From: JAJTCH01 sp040386195
Lineage (GTDB): Bacteria; Pseudomonadota; Alphaproteobacteria; Rickettsiales; UBA1997
Direction: 5' to 3'
Assembly (NCBI GenBank): GCA_040386195.1
Contig: JAZKFV010000005.1
Span: 62,001 to 126,000 of the forward strand
DNA: 64,000 nt
Below the pieces are notes generated by a model. It saw only the letters and a program-made list of their open reading frames with translations, was not told the DNA's origin and did not search any database. The translations under genes were made by a program, and so were the position numbers. Of the stretch, positions 35,158 through 44,857 are shown in pieces. Position 1 is the first letter of the stretch, and each line of letters opens with the position of its first letter.

Positions 35158-36262
35158 ATGAAAGCAGAAATCTCATCACTAGTTACCAATATCGAAGAAG
35201 CTCTAAGATTAATTGCGGGGTGTCTTTGACATTGAGAATCTTAAAATCAAATTGCAGGAATTAGAAAAGCAGGCGGAAGTTTTAGATTGGCAAGATAATG
35301 AAAAGGCTGGGCGTTTGATGCAGGAAAAAAGCCAGGTGGAAGCGGCTTTGAATAGTTACAATTCTTTAAAACAAAATCTCCAAGATAATTTAGAATTATT
35401 AGAAATTGCCGAAGGTGAAAACGATGCGGCAGTAATTAATGAGATTGAAAAAAGTCTTGCTGAGTTGAATATTCAGGCAAGCAAAAGCAAAGTTGAATGT
35501 TTATTCTCCGGCGCGGCGGATAAAAATGATTGCTTCATTGAAATCAATTCCGGCGTGGGTGGAAGTGATGCTTGTGATTTTGCATCGATGTTGCTGAGAA
35601 TGTATTTGCGCTTTTGCGAACGGCACAATTTTAAAACTGAATTAGTGCATTGTTTGGATGGTGACGAGGCGGGAATTAAATCGGCGACGATTAAAGTTAG
35701 CGGCTACAATGCTTTTGGCTGGATCAAAACTGAAAGCGGCGTGCATCGCTTGGTGCGCATTTCGCCTTTCAACGCCAATGGCAAAAGGCAAACTAGCTTC
35801 GCCAGCATTTGGGTTTATCCAATTGTTGATGACAGTATCAATATTGAAATTTTAGATAAAGATTTACGCATCGATACTTTCCGCGCTTCTGGCGCTGGCG
35901 GTCAGCATGTTAATAAAACTGATTCTGCGGTTAGAATCACGCATTTGCCAACTAATATTGTGGTTGGTTGTCAATCGGATCGTTCGCAAATTAGAAATAA
36001 AGCCGAAGCGATGAAGATGCTCAAATCAAGGCTTTATGAAGCAGAAATTCGCAAACGCGAAGAAGAGCAAGCCAAAATTAACGCCGGCAAAACTGATAAT
36101 GGCTGGGGACATCAAATTCGCTCATATGTGATGCAGCCTTACCAAATGGTCAAAGATTTGCGCACCGGTTATGAAGTTGGAAATTATCAGCTAGTTTTAG
36201 ATGGAGATTTAGACGGATTTATAATGGCAACTCTAAGTCAAAGAGTTGCCAAAGAAGAATAG
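35158..36262 (+). CDS. prfB: Peptide chain release factor 2 with programmed +1 frameshift
   Basis: RF2 ends translation at UGA and UAA. The gene starts at the ATG at 35158 and reads 23 codons to an in-frame TGA (35227-35229). After a +1 shift at CTT the frame continues from GAC for 344 codons. The joined protein of about 367 residues has the RF2 tripeptide SPF (RISPFNANG), the catalytic GGQ in ASGAGGQHVNKTDSAVRI and the VGCQSDRSQIRNK segment. No Shine-Dalgarno is visible before the ATG, which directly follows a repeat. An annotation restricted to one frame would give a falsely shortened start near 35213. Confidence 0.96.
35215..35230 (+). promoter_or_regulatory. prfB recoding site
   Basis: GCG-GGG-TGT-CTT-TGA-C: a slippery CTT followed by the UGA stop and C, with a GGGG internal Shine-Dalgarno-like run 3 nt upstream of CTT. 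This matches the conserved RF2 autoregulation site, in which low RF2 allows slippage past UGA. The SD-like part (GCGGGG) is weaker than the AGGGGG of E. coli. Confidence 0.95.
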
Positions 36263-36625
36263 TTATTTTTTAATTTGTTTTTTAGGCGCCGCTTTTGCAG
36301 GTGCTGGTTCAGCAGCTTTCACATTTTCATTGGCTGGAGCAGCCACTGGTTCAGTAGCAAAATCGCTTCCTTCTTCAACCATTGGCACGATGTTTTGATC
36401 TTCGGCTGGAGGAGTTGCTTGTTCAATCACTTTACCGTTTTCGTCAACTGGAATATCCATTTCTGGGTTTTGAGTGTTCGATAAATCTGGCAATTCAACT
36501 TCATCGCCATTGGTTTCAAAAAGCCAACCAGCATGTTCTCTCACGGTTTTAGAATATTTTACACCGAAGAAAAAGCAAAAAGCTGATAGAAAAAGAATGA
36601 GAATTATTTCAAGAGTTTTGGTCAT
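36263..36625 (-). CDS. Hypothetical single-pass membrane protein with acidic/Pro-Ala tail
   Basis: The 120-residue protein has one N-terminal helix (about 6-24, IILILFLSAFCFFFGVKY) and then a disordered acidic stretch and an Ala/Pro/Lys tail (AAPANENVKAAEPAPAKAAP, then KKQIKK). The tail composition recalls periplasm-spanning or ribosome-proximal linkers. It abuts the prfB stop and lies 109 nt from pdhC on the same strand. I do not recognise a family. The reading frame is probably real because its codon use and start context are ordinary and there is no competing gene. Confidence 0.6.
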   Translation of the reverse strand: MTKTLEIILILFLSAFCFFFGVKYSKTVREHAGWLFETNGDEVELPDLSNTQNPEMDIPVDENGKVIEQATPPAEDQNIVPMVEEGSDFATEPVAAPANENVKAAEPAPAKAAPKKQIKK

Positions 36626-36734
36626 AAATTTGGTTGGATAATGTTGTGGAATTTAATTTGGTTTAGCGCAAATTTCAGAAAAATAATGCCGGCGAAATCT
36701 ATCGGCAAAAAGCAATTAAAGCAATATAATTTTT

Positions 36735-37979
36735 CTAAGAAATTAACATTGCGATTGGGTTTTCAATAAACTTTTTCAGTGCTTTTAAAAACTCTGCACC
36801 AACTGCGCCATCAACTGATCGGTGATCTGATGATAAAGTTACATTCATAATTGTTGCAACAGAAATTTCATTATGTTCAATCACCGGTTTTTGCACGCCG
36901 GCGCCAACTGCTAAAATGCAGCTTTGCGGCGGATTGATAATTGCTTGAAAGCTATCAACGCCGTGCATTCCCAAATTAGAAATGCTAAAACCGCCGCCTT
37001 GAAATTCTTCTGGTTGCAATTTGCCATCACGAGCTTTTTTGGCAAGAATTTTCATTTCGTAAGAAATTTCTTGAATCGATTTTTGATCGGCATTACGAAT
37101 GATTGGCGTTAAAAGCCCACCATCAACTGCCACCGCAACTGAAACATCAACATTATTATAAAGCAAAATTGCTTCATCAGTCCAAGAGCTATTGGCAGCC
37201 GGCACTTTTTGTAATGCCAATGCAACTGCTTTGATAACCAAATCATTAACTGAAATTTTATATTCGGCATTGCCTTTGGCGTCAAGATTGGCAAGGTCGT
37301 TGAGCGATTGTCTAACTTCCAATAATTTATCAATTTTCAAATCCAAACTTAGATAAAAATGTGGAACAGTTTGTTTAGATTCTAACAATCTTTTAGCAAT
37401 AATTTTGCGCACATTATTATTTTTAATCGCCTGAAATTCTTGTAAATTTCTGCTGACAATTCCAGAAGATCTTTGCGCCGTGCCGCCGCCAGCAATGTTC
37501 AAAACATCATCTTTAATAATTCTGCCTCTTGGGCCTGAACCGGAAATTGTTAATAAATTGAGATTTTTTTCAGCAGCGATTCTTTTTGCCAAAGGGCTAA
37601 TTGCAATTCTTTCATCGCTAAACTTTTCAACTTTTTCTACTGATTGAATTGCGGATTTTTGTTCAACTTTTGGAGCAGCAACTTGTGGTGCGGCGCCGGA
37701 TTTTAATTGGTAGGAATCTAAAACTGATTTATTTTCACCATCTTCCAAAAGCAAAGCAATGGCAGAATTTACCGCCACATTTTCTGATCCTTCGGCAATC
37801 AAAATTTTGCCTAAAATTCCTTCATCAACCGCTTCAACTTCCATCGTGGCTTTGTCAGTTTCAATCTCCGCAATCACATCGCCAGCTTTAATTTTATCAC
37901 CTTCTTTTTTGATCCATTTGGCAAGATTTCCTTCTTTCATTGTTGGTGAAAGTGCGGGCATTAAAATTTCAATTGGCAT
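36735..37979 (-). CDS. pdhC: Pyruvate dehydrogenase E2 (dihydrolipoamide acetyltransferase)
   Basis: The 414-residue E2 has one lipoyl domain (lipoylated Lys in EIETDKATMEVEAVDEG), an E1/E3-binding domain (SPLAKRIAAEKNLNLLTISG, GPRGRIIKDDV, about 130-165) and a catalytic CAT domain with the active-site HRSVDGAVGAEFL. The PIEILMPALSPTMKEGNLAKW start is the alphaproteobacterial PDH type rather than the succinyl-transferase type (OdhB). pdhA/pdhB and lpd are not adjacent. Spacing to the neighbours suggests its own promoter in 37980-38086. Confidence 0.94.
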   Translation of the reverse strand: MPIEILMPALSPTMKEGNLAKWIKKEGDKIKAGDVIAEIETDKATMEVEAVDEGILGKILIAEGSENVAVNSAIALLLEDGENKSVLDSYQLKSGAAPQVAAPKVEQKSAIQSVEKVEKFSDERIAISPLAKRIAAEKNLNLLTISGSGPRGRIIKDDVLNIAGGGTAQRSSGIVSRNLQEFQAIKNNNVRKIIAKRLLESKQTVPHFYLSLDLKIDKLLEVRQSLNDLANLDAKGNAEYKISVNDLVIKAVALALQKVPAANSSWTDEAILLYNNVDVSVAVAVDGGLLTPIIRNADQKSIQEISYEMKILAKKARDGKLQPEEFQGGGFSISNLGMHGVDSFQAIINPPQSCILAVGAGVQKPVIEHNEISVATIMNVTLSSDHRSVDGAVGAEFLKALKKFIENPIAMLIS

Positions 37980-38086
37980 AATTAAATTTGTGTTGTTTGA
38001 CAGTTGGGAAAGCCCGAGATTATTTGGTTGCGATTAAAATGTCTATAAGATATTTTCCCGCTTTTTAAATAATTAATTACTGAAAA

Positions 38087-38764
38087 ATGAATAATAAATT
38101 GCCAAAAGCAGTCATCTTTGATTGGGATAATACTTTGGTTGATACTTGGCCATTAATCCATTTTGCCATCAACGAAACTATGGGAAAAATGGATCGCGAA
38201 TTATGGCACATTGATAAAGTTAAAACCGACATTCACAAATCAATGCGCGAATCCTTTCCAGCCTTATTTGGCAAGCGCTGGCAAGAGGCGGGAGAAATTT
38301 ACAAAAACGCTTATCGCAACCAACATTTAGAAAAAATGGAATTTTTATCCGGCGCAATGGAAGTGATTAATTTTTTATATCAAAAGAAAATTTTGCTTTT
38401 TGTGATCAGTAATAAAATGGGCAATACTTTGAGGATTGAAGCTGAAAATCTAAAAGTGAGCGATAAGTTTTTTGCTATCATCGGGGCTGGTGATGCCAAA
38501 TTTGACAAACCTCATCAAGCGCCGGTAGATCTGGCTTTGCAAGGCAGCAATCTTGATCCGAAGAAAGATTTAATTTGGTTTGTTGGCGATACAATCACCG
38601 ATATTGAATGCGCAATTAATTCCAATTGTCAGCCAATTTTATATGGAAAAGGAGCGAATGTTCCGCAAGATTTAATTGCTAAAGAGATGGTTAAAAAAGA
38701 AAAACCGATGCTTTGTTTTGATAATCATCAAGAAATTTTAGAGAAACTAAAATCGTTAAACTAA
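38087..38764 (+). CDS. HAD-superfamily phosphatase, phosphoglycolate phosphatase-like
   Basis: The 225-residue protein has the HAD nucleophile motif I in FDWDNTLVDTW (first Asp nucleophile, DxD as DWD), motif II in FVISNKMG, a Lys in DAKFDKPHQAP and motif IV in FVGDTITDIECA. A helical cap lies at about 20-90. It resembles Gph-like phosphatases, but the substrate is not certain. It is divergent from pdhC and convergent with trpE (9-nt overlap). Confidence 0.85.
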   Translation: MNNKLPKAVIFDWDNTLVDTWPLIHFAINETMGKMDRELWHIDKVKTDIHKSMRESFPALFGKRWQEAGEIYKNAYRNQHLEKMEFLSGAMEVINFLYQKKILLFVISNKMGNTLRIEAENLKVSDKFFAIIGAGDAKFDKPHQAPVDLALQGSNLDPKKDLIWFVGDTITDIECAINSNCQPILYGKGANVPQDLIAKEMVKKEKPMLCFDNHQEILEKLKSLN

Positions 38765-40192
38765 CTCCGCCGCTTTCATTAAAGCTGCTGCTTTATTTAG
38801 ACATTCTTGATATTCGGATTTAGGAACCGAATCAAAAACCACGCCAGCTCCGGCTTGAAGATGGATTTTATTATTTTTAATTAAAGCCGAGCGCAAAGTT
38901 ATACAAGTTTCCATATCGCCATTTCCGGCAAAATAGCCCACACATCCGGCGTAAAAACTTCTTTTACATTTTTCCAAATCTTCAATAATTTCCATCGCTC
39001 TAATTTTGGGCGCGCCACTCACTGTGCCGGCTGGAAAGCCGCTGATTAAAGCATCTAAAGCGTCGAATTTATCATCTAAAATTCCCTCAACATTAGAGCT
39101 GATATGCATCACGTGGGAATAATTTTCCACCACCATTTTTTCAGTAAGCTTTACAGTTCCCGCCTTACAAACTCTGCCCACATCGTGCCTGCCTAAATCA
39201 ATTAACATCAAATGTTCTGCAACTTCTTTTTCATCTTTTAATAATTCTTCAGCAATTTTTTTATCATCCTCTGCATTAATTCCTCTTTTGCGCGTGCCGG
39301 CTAATGGGCGCACGGTGACTTTTTTATTTTTTACCGAAACCATAATTTCTGGGCTGGAGCCATTGAGGCAAAAATCAGCAAATTTGATGTAGAATAAAAA
39401 TGGCGAAGGGTTGATTGATCGAAGTGAGCGATAAAAAGCTAAAGCATTTTCTTGATCAAAATCGCTAGTAAATCTTTGCGATGGCAGCACTTGGAATATA
39501 TCGCCATTTTTGATATATTCTTGCGATTTTTCAACCGCCGCGCAATATTTTTCCTCACTAAAATTCGATTTGAAATTTAGTGGTTTGGAAGGAATTTTGG
39601 TTTGAGGAATTGCAATTGGTGAATTTAAAACATCGATAATTTTAGCAATATTTTCTTCGGCTTGTTTTGAATCAATTTTGCTATTCTTATAAATTGGCGC
39701 GTGAATATTGATCACATCAAACAAGCCATCAAAGACAATTAAAATTTGTGGGCGAATAAAAATACTATCGGGAATTGCAATTTCATCAGGCAAATTATTA
39801 TCTGGCAAATCTTCCATCAAACGCCCCATATCGTAAGACATATAGCCAAAAATTCCCGAAGATAAAACTGGTTGATTATTTTTGATTTGTGAATTTTTGA
39901 TTAGCTCTCTAAGCGAAGCAATTGGATGTTCGGTGAGTTTTTCAAATTTTTCAGGATGTTTTTCAAAATCAGAATTTAGGTAAGCAATTTTATTTTCGCA
40001 TTTCCAAATTAAATCCGGCAAAACGCCAATGATTGAATAGCGCCCGCGATTATTGCTTTTTTCAACTGATTCAAAAAGAAAATGATGCGATGGAAATTGA
40101 GATTCAATTTTCAGAAGCGCTAAAACCGGAGTCAACAAATCAGCGGAAATTTGCTGAGAAATAATTTGGGTGGTAAGTAAATTATTGCTCAT
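38756..40192 (-). CDS. trpE: Anthranilate synthase component I
   Basis: The 478-residue chorismate-utilising enzyme has an N-terminal domain with FLFESVEKSNNRGRYSIIG (allosteric Ser region) and a catalytic domain with PSQRFTSDF, NGSSPEIMV, RPLAGTRKRG, LMLIDLGRHDVGRV, YSHVMHISSNV and FPAGTVSGAPKIRAMEII. The N-terminal segment and full length fit TrpE better than PabB. No trpG or other trp genes are adjacent, so whether it serves tryptophan or folate synthesis needs the rest of the genome. It overlaps the PpiD-like gene by 11 nt. Confidence 0.88.
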   Translation of the reverse strand: MSNNLLTTQIISQQISADLLTPVLALLKIESQFPSHHFLFESVEKSNNRGRYSIIGVLPDLIWKCENKIAYLNSDFEKHPEKFEKLTEHPIASLRELIKNSQIKNNQPVLSSGIFGYMSYDMGRLMEDLPDNNLPDEIAIPDSIFIRPQILIVFDGLFDVINIHAPIYKNSKIDSKQAEENIAKIIDVLNSPIAIPQTKIPSKPLNFKSNFSEEKYCAAVEKSQEYIKNGDIFQVLPSQRFTSDFDQENALAFYRSLRSINPSPFLFYIKFADFCLNGSSPEIMVSVKNKKVTVRPLAGTRKRGINAEDDKKIAEELLKDEKEVAEHLMLIDLGRHDVGRVCKAGTVKLTEKMVVENYSHVMHISSNVEGILDDKFDALDALISGFPAGTVSGAPKIRAMEIIEDLEKCKRSFYAGCVGYFAGNGDMETCITLRSALIKNNKIHLQAGAGVVFDSVPKSEYQECLNKAAALMKAAELV

Positions 40193-42131
40193 CAGCAGCT
40201 TTATCTTTGCCGGCTTGCATTAATTTTTGATTAATTTGCACCGGAAATTGTTTTTGAACATATTGGTTAAAGCTGGTTAAAATATCATTTCTAAAATTAT
40301 TTTCCATATCTTGAGTTATCATTTTCACCGCATTGTTATTAGCGGCAGGATTTTGAATGCTGCGCACTATTGCAATCACCATTTCATCGGCGCTAATTTG
40401 TTCAGGATTAGTCGCTTGGTTAATTTTGAGGGCAAAAATTTCATTCAATAATTTATTAGCATAAGGAACTTTGCGACCGCCGCCAGCATCAATCATATAG
40501 AACCTTGGGAAAGAATGATTCTTCTCTAATTTTAAACCATTTTGAGCAATAATTGCTGCGGCGTTACCACCATTTTGGTTAATCTTTTTACTAATTTCGC
40601 TGGCTAGCTCGCGCATTTTTTGTTGTTTTTTACTAGCAATCCACAAATCAGTTGCCGCAACTTTAACCTCATCAAGGCTTCTTTTTCTGCTGGCATCAAT
40701 CTCTTCAACTAAAATTATGTAATATTTTTTATTACTTTCAGAAGCGAAAATTTTTGACACTTTACCCTTTTCTAATCCAAAACTATTTTTAGTAAAATTA
40801 TCCAAATTATTCAAAGCGACCACTGGATTTTGTCTTACATCTAAACCATTGGCGGCGAATTTTGGTAGATTTTTATTGATGGCAACATTTAGTTTTGCCG
40901 CAACTTTTTCTAAAGAATTAGTTGCCAAAATTTCATCTTCAACATTTTTTAAATTGTCTCGCACTTGGCTTTCTTCCTTGCTCGCCAATAATTTAGCTTT
41001 GATTTGATCTTTAACTTTTGCCAAAGGAATATCGGCGGCGGGAGTTTTTTCTAAAAGATAAAAAATATGAAAACCTAATTTGCTTTTGATAACATCGCTA
41101 TATTGATTTTTATTTAAAGCAAAAGCGGGGTTGGCAATTTCGCTAGGCAATTCTTTTTTATTAACTTTAGTGAGCAAGATTGCTGATTTATCTTTGCCGT
41201 TTGCAGTTGCTAATTTCAAAAATATTTCAGCTTGATCAGCTTTTGGATCGGCAGTTGCAGTTTTTAACGATTGATAAAATGCCTTAGCTTCAGCTTCTTC
41301 AGCAAATAAAATGTGATAAAAATTTGCTAATTCTGCAGTTTGATATTCACTTTTATTGGCTTGATATTCTTGGTTAATTTCTTCATCGCTAATTTTAATT
41401 TCTTGCTTCAAATTATTGATATCAAAGGATATAAAAGAAACTTGACGCAATTCTGGAAGAGCAAATTTATCTTTATTTTGATCGAAAAAACCATTCAATT
41501 CAAAATCATTAGGATTGTTAATATTGCCAATATTCTTTACTGAAATCGTCACTAGATCAGCATTTCTAGTTTGAAAACGATGTTGATATAAATCTTTTGC
41601 CAATTTTTCACTAGCATTTGGAGATTGCGCTAGAGCTTGAACAATTAAACCACCAACAATTTCGTCAGCCAAATCATCAATATGTTGTTTTTCGGTTAGA
41701 TTGTTACTTTTTAAGAAATTTTGATAAAGTGCCCGATCAAATTTGCCATCTTTGTCCTTCAAGCCAGGATTGGCGGCGATTTCTTTGAGGATTAAATTTT
41801 TATCCGGATAGATTTGGAATTCTTGCTGCAAAGATTCAACCAAATTTCTAGTCACCATACGACCCAAAACATCTTGTTTAAATTGGTCAGAATTCAGATA
41901 TTTCATCACTTCTTTATTTGGGCTAGAGCGATAAATTGCCTCTTTATCATTTTGGGCAGTTTGAACAAATTTATCATAGCTGATGGTTTTGCTACCAACC
42001 TTTGCCACCCAGGAATTTTTGCCGCCCAGAATAAAGCTGCTCACTCCAAACATTACAAAGGTTAATCCTAAAAAACCTAGAAAGATTTTGAAGAAAATAT
42101 TGTTAGAAAGATTACGAAATTTCTCCATCAT
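40182..42131 (-). CDS. PpiD-like periplasmic peptidyl-prolyl isomerase/foldase
   Basis: The 649-residue protein has an N-terminal membrane anchor (about 14-32, FFKIFLGFLGLTFVMFGVSS) and a large periplasmic SurA/PpiD chain: SurA-N-like helical part (about 35-180), a parvulin-type domain (about 255-370, with TAELANFYHILFAEEAEAKA and SDVIKSKLGFHIFYLLEK) and a helical C-terminal part. PpiD assists newly exported proteins at the Sec translocon. Length matches PpiD. It is probably co-transcribed with trpE, an odd functional pairing. Confidence 0.9.
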   Translation of the reverse strand: MMEKFRNLSNNIFFKIFLGFLGLTFVMFGVSSFILGGKNSWVAKVGSKTISYDKFVQTAQNDKEAIYRSSPNKEVMKYLNSDQFKQDVLGRMVTRNLVESLQQEFQIYPDKNLILKEIAANPGLKDKDGKFDRALYQNFLKSNNLTEKQHIDDLADEIVGGLIVQALAQSPNASEKLAKDLYQHRFQTRNADLVTISVKNIGNINNPNDFELNGFFDQNKDKFALPELRQVSFISFDINNLKQEIKISDEEINQEYQANKSEYQTAELANFYHILFAEEAEAKAFYQSLKTATADPKADQAEIFLKLATANGKDKSAILLTKVNKKELPSEIANPAFALNKNQYSDVIKSKLGFHIFYLLEKTPAADIPLAKVKDQIKAKLLASKEESQVRDNLKNVEDEILATNSLEKVAAKLNVAINKNLPKFAANGLDVRQNPVVALNNLDNFTKNSFGLEKGKVSKIFASESNKKYYIILVEEIDASRKRSLDEVKVAATDLWIASKKQQKMRELASEISKKINQNGGNAAAIIAQNGLKLEKNHSFPRFYMIDAGGGRKVPYANKLLNEIFALKINQATNPEQISADEMVIAIVRSIQNPAANNNAVKMITQDMENNFRNDILTSFNQYVQKQFPVQINQKLMQAGKDKAADEQ

Positions 42132-42274
42132 AAATTTGTGAGTTAGATTTGGTTGTGCAAAAGCAAAGACAAGCCAGTCAAGATAATGATTCGGTTTTAG
42201 AACTCAATATATTTGTTGGTTGACTTCAATTGATATTGATAAAATAATCGGCTTTTTCAAATCAACGCTAAGCT

Positions 42275-43798
42275 ATGTTAATCAAAGATTTATTCCCGCA
42301 ATATTCTGGTTCTAATTTAGAAATTTCTGCTCTTGAAATTGACTCAAGATTAGTGAAAAAAGGCGCGATTTTTTTTGCGCTCCAAGGTCATAATTTGGAT
42401 GGAAAAAAATTTATTGATTCGGCTTTTGCAAATGGAGCAGTTGCGGTAGTCGTTCCGCTTGCGGCTTTGCCTACAGCGCGACTTGCTGATCAAAATAAAA
42501 AAGGTCATCAAGCCAATGAAATCTCTTCCCCCTTGTTTAAGGGGGAAAGCGGTTGCACGAACGACAGAGAGTGCAGAGCGAGGGGGATTCATAAAATTTT
42601 TGTTGATGATGTTTATCAAACTTTGATTCAATCTTTGCAAAAATTTTATCCAGATCTGCCGGAGAATATTTTGGCGGTAACTGGTACAAACGGCAAAACT
42701 TCGGTGGCTTATTTTATTCAGCAAATGCAGGAAATTATTGGTTTAAAAGCAGCTTCAATTGGAACAATTGGTATCAAAACTTCCGATTCCTCAATTCAAA
42801 AAGAATTAACTTCGTTCGCCCTCACAACTCCCGATATAGTTTCGCTTTATAAAAATTTAGCAATTCTCAAACAGCGCGGCGTCAATGATATTGCTATTGA
42901 AGCCAGCTCAATTGGGTTGCAGCAAAAACGCTTGGCGGGTTTAAAAATTGGGCTGGGCGCCTTTACCAACTTCACTCAAGATCATTTAGATTATCACGGT
43001 TCAATGGAGAAATATTTTGAATGTAAGATGTTGTTGTTCAAAGAAACAATTTGCGATAATGGCATTGCAGTTTTGAATGCAGATATTGCCGAGTTTGAGA
43101 AGATGAAAGAAATTGCGACAAAAAAAAATCTACAAATTTTTGCTTATAGCGCCAAAAACGACACTCCTTTTATTCTCAAAAATATCAATCTGCAAGGCGA
43201 TTTCCAAAAAGCCAACTTGCTTTGCGCCTTACTGTGCGTTATCTCATACTACAAATTAAACCAGCAACAAATTGAATTATTAAAAAATAATCTTGATAAA
43301 ATCAAACCCGCTGAAGGTAGAATGCAATTGGCAACAACTTTGAAAAACGGTGCGCAAATTTTTATTGATTATGCTCATACTCCTGACGCTTTGCAAAATG
43401 TTTTAACCACCGCCAAAAAAATGATTCATAACAATTTATATATTTTATTTGGTTGCGGCGGTGATCGCGACAAAAGCAAGCGCCCGCAAATGGGCAAGAT
43501 TGCTAGCAATTTGGCGGATTTTGTAATTATAACCGACGATAATCCGCGCACTGAAAATGCGGCGGAAATTAGAAAAGAAATTTTAGTGGCTTGTGATTTG
43601 TCTAAAACAATTCAGATTGATAATCGCAAAAAAGCGATTGAAGAAACAATATTGAAGCTGAGCCAAAACGATATTCTAATCATTGCCGGCAAAGGTCATG
43701 AAAAATATCAAATTATTGGTAGTGAAAAATTAGAGTTTGATGAGGAAAAAATTGTGAATGATTTTTTAAATTTAGAGCCCAATAAAATCAGGCTCTAA
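42275..43798 (+). CDS. murE: UDP-MurNAc-tripeptide synthetase MurE with an in-frame repeat insertion
   Basis: MurE adds the third residue (meso-DAP in Gram-negatives) to UDP-MurNAc-Ala-Glu. The 507-residue protein has the N-terminal UDP-binding domain, the ATP loop AVTGTNGKTSVAYF, GAFTNFTQDHLDYHGSMEKYF (carbamylated Lys region nearby), the FIDYAHTPDALQNVL motif and DDNPRTENA, the DAP-recognition DNPR motif. A CCCCCTT/AGGGGG element (42521-42590) is inserted in frame in domain 1 and encodes the SSPLFKGESG segment, lengthening a variable loop before IFVDD. With dapB/dapD the DAP-type peptidoglycan pathway is supported. Confidence 0.95.
   Translation: MLIKDLFPQYSGSNLEISALEIDSRLVKKGAIFFALQGHNLDGKKFIDSAFANGAVAVVVPLAALPTARLADQNKKGHQANEISSPLFKGESGCTNDRECRARGIHKIFVDDVYQTLIQSLQKFYPDLPENILAVTGTNGKTSVAYFIQQMQEIIGLKAASIGTIGIKTSDSSIQKELTSFALTTPDIVSLYKNLAILKQRGVNDIAIEASSIGLQQKRLAGLKIGLGAFTNFTQDHLDYHGSMEKYFECKMLLFKETICDNGIAVLNADIAEFEKMKEIATKKNLQIFAYSAKNDTPFILKNINLQGDFQKANLLCALLCVISYYKLNQQQIELLKNNLDKIKPAEGRMQLATTLKNGAQIFIDYAHTPDALQNVLTTAKKMIHNNLYILFGCGGDRDKSKRPQMGKIASNLADFVIITDDNPRTENAAEIRKEILVACDLSKTIQIDNRKKAIEETILKLSQNDILIIAGKGHEKYQIIGSEKLEFDEEKIVNDFLNLEPNKIRL
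42521..42590. repeat. CCCCCTT/AGGGGG element inside murE (family C)
   Basis: About 70 nt with a hairpin TCCCCCTTGTTTAAGGGGGA at its left end and an AGGGGGATT terminus that complements the AATC..CCCCCT start. The middle has GTTGCACGAACGACAGAGAG. It is richer in G+C than the gene around it and keeps the murE frame open. Only one copy is seen in the window. Similar AATCCCCCT-type elements occur in other bacteria. Confidence 0.8.
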
Positions 43799-43808
43799 AG
43801 ACTTTTGA

Positions 43809-44756
43809 TTATTTCAAAATTATATCAACTCTTCTATTTTTAGCGCGTCCTGCTTTAGTTTTATTATCAGCAATTGGCATTTTTGAACCATAGCCTTTGG
43901 TGATAATTTTGTCTTTGGCAATACCTTTTTTTATCAAATAATTAGCCACCGATTTGGCTCTTTTTTGTGATAAAACTTGATTAAACTTGGCGTTACCTTC
44001 TGAGCTGGCGTGACCTTGAATTTCAACTTGCTTGTTATTGGCATCAACAATAATTTTTTGCACTGTTTCATCCAAAGTTGTTTTGGAATCTACAGATAAA
44101 GCCGCCGATCCAAAACCAAAGCCAACTCTTTGCAAAGCTTCAGTAGAATTTTGCACATTAGCAGCTGATGAATTGGTTGTTGATGCAGATCCAAAAGGAA
44201 TTACCAAACCAACATTAACAATCATATCATCATATTTTGAAGCATTATTAATCGTCGTACTATTACCAAAACTATTGTTATAACGATAACGTATATCAGT
44301 GCGTAGTGAAATTTTATCATCAATTTTATATGCCACACCAACCCCAGCTTCAGCAACCAAACCTAAAGCATCTTGCCCATTAGTGTGCCCATTCATAAAA
44401 CCCAAACCAACTACGGCGTAAGGCGCAATATCGTTTCTGTTCAAATAATATTGCAAATCTAAAGTTGAACCAAGATTGTTCCAATCATATTTAGCCCGAT
44501 CAGGATTGTGGCTGTGGCTATCCAAATCATTGTAAAAAGCTTTGAGCTCCAAATTAAAATTTTCGTCAAGCGCCTTACCAACACCAACTGTTAAACCATA
44601 AGCATCACGAGCAGTTTGTCGGTCAGCATCGTTCCAAAGATAGGAAACGCTTGGCGCAACATACCAACGATTATCCAGAGCGTCTTTAGCAGCTGCTGCT
44701 TTGGCAAAACCAAATCCAAGAAAAAGAATAGCTAAAATTAAATTTTTGTTTTTCAT
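43809..44756 (-). CDS. OmpA-family outer-membrane protein
   Basis: The 315-residue protein has a signal peptide (NLILAILFLGFGFAKAAAA), an N-terminal eight-strand barrel-like region (about 25-190: RWYVAPSVSYLWNDADRQ, ISLRTDIRYRYNNSFG) and a C-terminal OmpA peptidoglycan-binding domain (EIQGHASSEGNAKFNQVLSQ, KRAKSVANYL, AKNRRVDIILK; the Asp/Arg of this domain contact DAP). It should tether the outer membrane to peptidoglycan. It is convergent with murE (10 nt apart) and divergent from the large oxidoreductase gene. Confidence 0.93.
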   Translation of the reverse strand: MKNKNLILAILFLGFGFAKAAAAKDALDNRWYVAPSVSYLWNDADRQTARDAYGLTVGVGKALDENFNLELKAFYNDLDSHSHNPDRAKYDWNNLGSTLDLQYYLNRNDIAPYAVVGLGFMNGHTNGQDALGLVAEAGVGVAYKIDDKISLRTDIRYRYNNSFGNSTTINNASKYDDMIVNVGLVIPFGSASTTNSSAANVQNSTEALQRVGFGFGSAALSVDSKTTLDETVQKIIVDANNKQVEIQGHASSEGNAKFNQVLSQKRAKSVANYLIKKGIAKDKIITKGYGSKMPIADNKTKAGRAKNRRVDIILK

Positions 44757-44857
44757 ATTTTATTAATTATGATTTATAGGCTTGAAAACAGGGGCTGAAC
44801 ACTAAACTATGTTTTTATAGTTATCAATATTTTTAAAATCATTGCTAAAATATCAAA

